10,999 bases of DNA from Candidatus Omnitrophota bacterium (GTDB lineage Bacteria; Omnitrophota; Gorgyraeia; Gygaellales; Profunditerraquicolaceae), in contig JAQUOO010000035.1 of assembly GCA_028717055.1 (NCBI GenBank), positions 1-10,999 of the forward strand, written 5' to 3'. The position numbers were made by a program, and so were the translations under genes. Below, one piece after another: positions 7,905 to 10,999 of this stretch (position 1 is its first letter; the number at the start of each line of letters is the position of its first letter). The notes below the pieces were generated by a model that was not told the origin of the DNA, made no database searches, and saw only the letters and a program-made list of their open reading frames with translations.

Positions 7905-8044
7905 CGTTAATGTCAAATACCAAAGCCCAAAATTCAAAATAAATCTAAATGACAAATACCCAATGACAAAACCTTGGTTTTGACATTTGTAATTTTGATT
8001 TTGAATTTATTTTGTGCTTTGAATTTTGTCATTTGTCATTAAAC
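7905..8044. repeat. AT-rich imperfect palindromic element, copy 2
   Basis: The gap between uvrC and the alkyltransferase is dominated by a near-symmetric palindrome. The centre is CAAAACC (7967-7973) facing GGTTTTG (7976-7982), extended with one mismatch to AATGA/GACATT. Outer arms pair CAAAGCCCAAAATTC (left, about 7921) with the complement of the TTTTGTGCTTTG segment (right, about 8011), and GTTAATGTCAAAT (7906) with ATTTGTCATTAAAC (8031-8044). AATGACAAA-type words recur. There is no run of T immediately after the stem on the minus strand, so it is a poor intrinsic terminator. It looks like a miniature, REP- or MITE-like hairpin of the same style as the one at 5063-5182. Remaining bases of this gap show nothing else apart from the candidate promoter at 7867-7895. 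Confidence 0.65.
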
Positions 8045-8070
8045 TTCTTACTTTTGAATTTTTCCTTTCA

Positions 8071-9312
8071 TTATCTACCTATTATTTTCTTTCTTCTTAA
8101 TATGTGGTGATAGGCTACCGCAAACCTATGCGCTTCGTCGCGGACGCGGCGGATCAAATTAAGAGCCGGAGTATCCTGCGTTAATCTTATAGGCTTAAAT
8201 TTACCCTGCAGATACACATGCTCTTTCTCTTTAGCGATACTTATCAAAGGAATATTCAAACCAAGGCCGGAGATTTCTTTTGCGGCAGTCAATAGATGCG
8301 CCCTTCCTCCATCGATAAGAATTAAGTCCGGCAAAGGAAGTTTTTCTGCGATAAGCCTTGAATAGCGCCTCCTGACCACTTCGGCAAGCATACCGTAATC
8401 ATCAATCGTATTTACTGTTTTTATCCGGAACCTGCGATAATTATTTTTATCCGGCAACCCCCGGTAAAAACTTGCCATTGATCCGCAAGCCTCTTTTCCG
8501 GAAATATTGGATATATCAAAACCTTCAATTCTTGCGGGAGCAATTTTTAACTGCAGGAGATTCTTTAAATCTTCCAGTTCTCCCTGATTGGCGAAACCGG
8601 CGTAATTTTGAGATATGGCGCTTAAAGCATTCACCTGATCCCTGATTTGAGCCGCTTCTTCAAATTGGCGCGCTTTGGCTTTTAGCCCCATTACACGCAA
8701 CAGTTTCTTAACAAGCAAATCTGTTTTTCCCTCCAGAATAAGAGAGATATTCTTGATAGTCCGAGCGTATTCTTTCTTGCTAATTTTACCAATGCAAGGA
8801 GCCGGGGATAAGCCAATCCGGTAATATATGCAAGCCTTGGCCGGCAAGTGTTTACAAGAGCGGTAAGGAAAACGTTTACGGATAATCTTTAGCGCTTCCC
8901 GCAGAAGATAAGCGCTGGTGTAAGGACCAAAATAAGCAGCTCCGTCATCTTCTCTCTTACGCGTTATGTAAACCGCGGGGAATTCTTCGCAAGTTATCTT
9001 GACCAACGGAAAACTTTTATCGTCGCGCAAAGAAACATTATATTTCGGCTCATATTTATGGATAAGGCTGGCCTCCAAAAGCAATGCCAGGCTTTCAGTG
9101 GGGGTAATTTTAAATTCGATATCTGCGACATTCGACATCAACATAATCCTCTTGGTATCAAGCAAACGGCCAAAATAATTACCTAAACGCTTCTTAAGCG
9201 ATTTGGCCTTACCCACATAGATGACGCACCCAGCGCTATCCTTCATCAAATATACGCCGGATGTATCCGGAATCTTTCCAATCTTCGCTCTTAATGCCTT
9301 AAGGCTGCTCAT
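8071..9312 (-). CDS. uvrC: Excinuclease ABC subunit C, short form without helix-hairpin-helix domain
   Basis: UvrC makes the two incisions around bulky DNA lesions after UvrA/UvrB loading. The 413 residues contain the GIY-YIG nuclease (GVYLMKD 19-25 and IYVGKAKSLKKRL 31-43; 3' incision), a cysteine-bearing region (C153, C161, C173), the UVR UvrB-contact motif (about 200-230), and the RNase-H-like 5' nuclease with FDISN (265-269), LILIDGG (330-336) and RDEAHRFA (391-398) carrying the Asp, Asp and His of the active site. The family usually runs to around 600 residues, ending in a tandem helix-hairpin-helix domain. Here translation stops about 15 residues after the RDEAHRF motif. No remnant of the missing domain is seen in the 202 bases downstream. 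The start overlaps the murJ end by 14 bases with no strong ribosome site, so coupling to murJ is likely. Both nuclease sites look intact. Confidence 0.95.
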   Translation of the reverse strand: MSSLKALRAKIGKIPDTSGVYLMKDSAGCVIYVGKAKSLKKRLGNYFGRLLDTKRIMLMSNVADIEFKITPTESLALLLEASLIHKYEPKYNVSLRDDKSFPLVKITCEEFPAVYITRKREDDGAAYFGPYTSAYLLREALKIIRKRFPYRSCKHLPAKACIYYRIGLSPAPCIGKISKKEYARTIKNISLILEGKTDLLVKKLLRVMGLKAKARQFEEAAQIRDQVNALSAISQNYAGFANQGELEDLKNLLQLKIAPARIEGFDISNISGKEACGSMASFYRGLPDKNNYRRFRIKTVNTIDDYGMLAEVVRRRYSRLIAEKLPLPDLILIDGGRAHLLTAAKEISGLGLNIPLISIAKEKEHVYLQGKFKPIRLTQDTPALNLIRRVRDEAHRFAVAYHHILRRKKIIGR

Positions 9313-10867
9313 CTATTTTTTTATGCACTAACCAATCCCAAAGTTGCCTCATTTCGCTTACTTTAAATACGAAACAAAAAATAATGTAGGAAAATGCGCC
9401 GCTAAATACGCTTATTGCTAAACTTAGATATTTATTAAGGCAAAGCTTGGCCGCAAAATAACAGATCACTCCCATGCAAAGACTTGCCGCCGATACCCTT
9501 AAAAAAGAAACAATGATTTTCCTTCTTCCAAAATCACCGATCTTCCTCTCCAAAATATAAAATAATACAAAAAAGGTGATTATCCCCGATAGTGAAGTAG
9601 CCAAAGCGATCCCAGAAATTTTTAGCGGGTACATAAAAGCAACTATAAAAAATACATTTAATACCAAAGAAAGTGCGGCAACCTTAGTAGGAGTAACCGT
9701 ATCTTTCAGACCGAAAAAACAGGATTGCAATATTTTAGTTGCCCCATATGCTGACAATCCCAGGCTATAATAAAAAAGCGCGCTGGCTGTAAGAGTAGCT
9801 GAATAGCTATCAAATCTTCCTCCTCCAAACAAAGAAGAAACCAAAGGCTGGGAAATCACCATAAAAGCTGCGGAAGCCGGGACCATCACAAAGAATACCG
9901 CGCGCAACCCCCAGCTAAGAGTATGCTTGAGCTTTTCCGGCGAGTCTTCCAAGGCATGAGTAGAAAAAGTAGGCAATATCGCCTGAGAAAGGGCATTACT
10001 GAAAACCCCCAAAGGGAATTGAATAAGCCTGTATGAAAAATACAAAACAGCTACCCCCCCTTCCCCGACAATCCAAGCCAATGAGCCAAATATGGAATCA
10101 ACAAAATTATTCAACTGATAGATGCAAGAACTTGCAACCCGCGGTAACATCAATTTACCTATGGAGCGAGCCGCAGGATGGTTTAAAGAACGGGGAAACT
10201 TAAGCCGAAAACCCTTCTTGTAAAGAATAGGGACCTGAACAGCTAGCTGCAAAAGACCGCCGACCAAAACACCTAAAGCCAGGCCTTTAATTCCTTCCCC
10301 AAAAATAAGCGCAAAAACGACTATGGATATATTTAAAAAACAAGGCGCAAAAGCCGGGACAACAAAATGTTTCAAAGAGTTTAGCAAGCCCATAGAGTAC
10401 GCGCTTAAACTAATTAATAGGATGTAGGGGAATATAATGCGGTTAAGAGTTATCGTGGCAGCCAATTTTTCCGGGGATGCGGCAAAGCCCGGAGCGATAA
10501 GCCGCACGATAACAGGAGAAAATATTATACCCAAGATAGTAATAAACATAAGTATTACTACCAATAGATTCAATACGACATTTGCCAACTCCCAAAATTC
10601 TTCTTGGGTATGACGAGCTGCGTATTCGCTAAATACAGGGACAAAAGCGGCATTAGTAGCTCCTTCTCCGACTAGATCTCGGAATAAATTGGGAATCCTG
10701 AAAGCTATAACAAAGGCCTGCGCGTAAACATACACTCCAAAAAGCCGGGCAATAACAACATCCCGCAAGAACCCCAATAAGCGGGAAATAAAAGTTGCCA
10801 TAGCTATAATACCGGCGGATTTAGCAATCGCATGATGGCCTTGATTCGGATATTTGCCTGTTGACAT
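9299..10867 (-). CDS. murJ: Lipid II flippase MurJ (MviN)
   Basis: MurJ moves the peptidoglycan precursor lipid II across the cytoplasmic membrane and belongs to the MOP exporter superfamily. The 522-residue protein has the family's many hydrophobic segments (about fourteen expected) and its signature N-terminus: SRLLGFLRD (28-36), FRIPNLFR (56-63) and GEGATNAAFVPVFSEY (67-82). Arg29, Arg35, Arg63 and Arg280 match the functionally important E. coli Arg18, Arg24, Arg52 and Arg270. The position of E. coli Asp39 is Gln50. The middle has FPYILLISL (146-154) and PAFAPCFLNIS (171-181). The ATG at 10867 has no obvious ribosome site but begins a sensible N-terminus. The gene is divergent from the ribosomal-protein start and overlaps uvrC. 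The family is certain. Confidence 0.96.
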   Translation of the reverse strand: MSTGKYPNQGHHAIAKSAGIIAMATFISRLLGFLRDVVIARLFGVYVYAQAFVIAFRIPNLFRDLVGEGATNAAFVPVFSEYAARHTQEEFWELANVVLNLLVVILMFITILGIIFSPVIVRLIAPGFAASPEKLAATITLNRIIFPYILLISLSAYSMGLLNSLKHFVVPAFAPCFLNISIVVFALIFGEGIKGLALGVLVGGLLQLAVQVPILYKKGFRLKFPRSLNHPAARSIGKLMLPRVASSCIYQLNNFVDSIFGSLAWIVGEGGVAVLYFSYRLIQFPLGVFSNALSQAILPTFSTHALEDSPEKLKHTLSWGLRAVFFVMVPASAAFMVISQPLVSSLFGGGRFDSYSATLTASALFYYSLGLSAYGATKILQSCFFGLKDTVTPTKVAALSLVLNVFFIVAFMYPLKISGIALATSLSGIITFFVLFYILERKIGDFGRRKIIVSFLRVSAASLCMGVICYFAAKLCLNKYLSLAISVFSGAFSYIIFCFVFKVSEMRQLWDWLVHKKIDEQP

Positions 10868-10889
10868 AGACTGTGAATTATGTTAAGTT
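10861..10889 (+). promoter_or_regulatory. Candidate promoter for the plus-strand ribosomal-protein gene
   Basis: A perfect TTGACA (10861-10866) is followed after 17 bases by TAAGTT (10884-10889), which keeps the most conserved first, second and last positions of the -10 box. Transcription would begin near 10896, leaving a leader of about 88 bases before the ATG. The -35 box overlaps the divergent murJ start codon. The -10 match is only moderate. Confidence 0.42.
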
Positions 10890-10901
10890 AGTAAACAATC
10901 T

Positions 10902-10973
10902 ACCCCTCGTCCGCCATAAAAGAGCGGCGTACTCGGGGTTAATTTACCGCCCCCTTAAATGAGGGTAAATTAA
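10902..10973 (+). promoter_or_regulatory. Structured 5' leader with two hairpins before the ribosomal-protein gene
   Basis: Hairpin one pairs ACCCC (10902-10906) with GGGGT (10935-10939) and, inside, CCGC (10911-10914) with GCGG (10924-10927). Hairpin two pairs TTAATTTACC (10939-10948) with GGTAAATTAA (10964-10973), ten perfect base pairs with a 15-base loop. Its right arm includes the first two bases of the AAGGAG ribosome site (10972-10977). A CCCCC run in the loop (10950-10954) could instead pair with the GGGG of hairpin one, so competing folds exist. The placement suits translational control, as many ribosomal-protein mRNAs are repressed by their own product. The function is inference, and the structures are read from complementarity only. 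Confidence 0.5.
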
Positions 10974-10983
10974 GGAGACTGAT

Positions 10984-10999
10984 ATGCCCAGACGTAAAA
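10984..10999 (+). CDS. Start of a small ribosomal protein gene (probably bS20), cut by window edge
   Basis: Only five codons are inside the window: MPRRK. They follow a strong AAGGAG ribosome site (10972-10977, 6-base spacing) and a structured leader. An MPRRK-type start fits small basic ribosomal proteins; bS20 (rpsT) is favoured because it is normally a stand-alone cistron and often lies beside murJ, as in pseudomonads. uS7 also starts this way but usually sits in the str operon. The presence of a gene is well supported; the identity is a guess from five residues plus context. Confidence 0.55.

Noticed and set aside
7905..8044. CRISPR array or intrinsic terminator in the uvrC-alkyltransferase gap
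   Set aside because: The repeated words are arranged as one palindrome, not evenly spaced direct repeats with spacers, and no T-tract follows the stem.
10902..10973. tRNA gene or rho-independent terminator in the murJ-ribosomal protein spacer
   Set aside because: No cloverleaf arms or TTC loop can be drawn, and neither hairpin is followed by a T-run; position just before a ribosome site fits a leader better.

Overview
The window is a compact, AT-leaning bacterial chromosome segment. Eight genes run on the minus strand, and the first codons of a ninth gene appear on the plus strand at the right edge. In transcription order (right to left) the minus-strand genes are murJ, uvrC, a one-domain O6-alkylguanine-DNA alkyltransferase, a PEGA/beta-propeller membrane protein, a family 2 membrane glycosyltransferase, a PilT-family ATPase, prfB and secA. 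The lipid II flippase, SecA and type IV pilus ATPase point to a bacterium with a peptidoglycan wall and probably pili. The PEGA protein and glycosyltransferase resemble families I associate with candidate-phylum bacteria (Patescibacteria/CPR and Omnitrophota). My best guess is an uncultivated lineage such as Omnitrophota. That is inference from style and gene content; there is no rRNA here to settle it.

Right edge, 10861-10999: the plus-strand start codon has a strong AAGGAG ribosome site and encodes MPRRK before the window ends. It is most likely a small ribosomal protein (bS20 best guess, uS7 possible). Its roughly 90-base leader carries two hairpins and begins at a TTGACA box that overlaps the murJ start codon. 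The minus-strand genes then form three tightly packed units: murJ-uvrC (14-base overlap), alkyltransferase-PEGA-glycosyltransferase (22- and 14-base overlaps), and pilT-prfB-secA (25- and 2-base gaps). The only sizeable minus-strand gaps, 202 and 141 bases, lie between these units. Each is filled by an AT-rich imperfect palindrome of the same style. No stretch over 300 bases lacks a gene.

Functionally, the window mixes envelope building (MurJ, glycosyltransferase, PEGA protein, SecA, PilT), DNA repair (UvrC, alkyltransferase) and translation (RF2, the ribosomal protein). Points worth a second look are: an asparagine where the PilT family has its catalytic Walker B glutamate; a UvrC that stops before the helix-hairpin-helix domain and has lost one of four conserved cysteines; a classical +1 programmed frameshift in prfB; the paired palindromic elements; and the hairpin leader. 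I did not find a clearly novel defence or mobile system. Most of the window is ordinary core genome.
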